A stretch of DNA of 64,000 nt from an uncultured Phocaeicola sp. (GTDB lineage Bacteria; Bacteroidota; Bacteroidia; Bacteroidales; Bacteroidaceae). Below, in pieces: positions 63,890 to 64,000 of the stretch. Positions within the stretch are counted from its first letter, which is position 1; every line of letters starts with the position of its first letter. A program made the translations under genes and the position numbers. The stretch spans positions 1-64,000 of the forward strand of contig CANQSM010000001.1 in assembly GCA_947626525.1 (NCBI GenBank). Direction: 5' to 3'. The notes beneath the pieces were generated by a model. It saw only the letters and a list, made by a program, of their open reading frames with translations. It ran no database searches and was not told where the DNA came from.

Positions 63890-64000
63890 ATGAAAAGTAA
63901 GAATTGTACCGGACACCTCTGTATGCTGATGGCCAGCATTGCATGGGGATTGATGTCCCCCATCGGAAAAGACATAATGAGTACCGAAGTAACCGCTCTT
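63890..64000 (+). CDS. EamA/DMT-type transporter, 5' part only
   Basis: The first 37 codons of a gene that runs off the window: 'MKSKNCTGHLCMLMASIAWG' then 'LMSPIGKDIMSTEVTAL'. The 'H-x-x-M-L-x-A-x-x-x-W-G-x-x-x-P' start, with a small-residue helix and a proline, is typical of EamA-domain (drug/metabolite transporter) proteins. The family is inferred from this short piece; the substrate cannot be told. A -7 box supports the start. Confidence 0.65.
   Translation, partial: MKSKNCTGHLCMLMASIAWGLMSPIGKDIMSTEVTAL

Overview
The window looks like a Bacteroidales chromosome, most likely a gut Bacteroidaceae of the Bacteroides/Phocaeicola type. The evidence is the fused MurF-alanine racemase, a GSCFA-domain gene, an enlarged LptF/LptG permease, an OadGAB sodium-pump cluster, NBU-like mobilization genes, and several TAnnTTTG promoter -7 boxes with little sign of Shine-Dalgarno sites. 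No tRNA, complete rRNA operon or CRISPR array was seen.

Layout. 0.1-5.3 kb is housekeeping: START-like protein, LptF/G permease, RibBA, a PLP aminotransferase and a small 2[4Fe-4S] ferredoxin. 5.4-8.7 kb is a decayed border holding two IS982-family copies, a broken serine recombinase, a hairpin repeat and a possible structured RNA. 8.7-23.2 kb is a defence-like cargo block, all on the minus strand: an AEP primase/helicase/PLD-like protein of the TOTE type with an XRE regulator, an AlbA_2 ATP-binding protein, an orphan divergent 5S-like sequence, and a tightly packed five-gene operon (small protein, UPF1-like SF1 helicase, PLD-like protein, Ycf35-like protein, Ycf46-like AAA ATPase). 23.4-33.8 kb is a mobilizable element backbone: MobV relaxase with a candidate oriT, zinc-ribbon and DUF3987 replication-type proteins, an HTH protein, an iteron array, an AbiE toxin-antitoxin pair whose toxin has a nonsense codon, and two tandem tyrosine recombinases. 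The cargo block and the backbone may travel as one unit, but no attachment repeats were found.

34.1-40.8 kb is a plus-strand run of exported proteins: a broken LPP20-like gene, a secreted helper, a transglutaminase-like protein, an unknown, a lysozyme-like protein and an L,D-transpeptidase. Together they suggest a cell-wall module. It abuts a truncated nucleoside-recognition (spore-maturation-like) gene. 41-47 kb is groES-groEL and a small pectin locus (pectinesterase, GH105 hydrolase, hexuronate-type MFS transporter). 47.4-49.6 kb holds an orphan tyrosine recombinase between two IS982 remnants. 49.8-61.7 kb is core metabolism: OadGAB, MurF-Alr, GSCFA protein, Dxs, TrkA and TrkH. After another IS982 remnant come an AAA ATPase and a DUF4435 protein, arranged like the two halves of the PARIS defence system, and the start of an EamA-type transporter.

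Main candidate for an undescribed system: the five-gene operon at 14.1-23.2 kb, which joins a helicase-PLD pair (reminiscent of Mokosh) to a Ycf35/Ycf46-like pair. Second candidates are the exported cell-wall operon at 34-41 kb and the short-ATPase PARIS-like pair at 61.9-63.8 kb.
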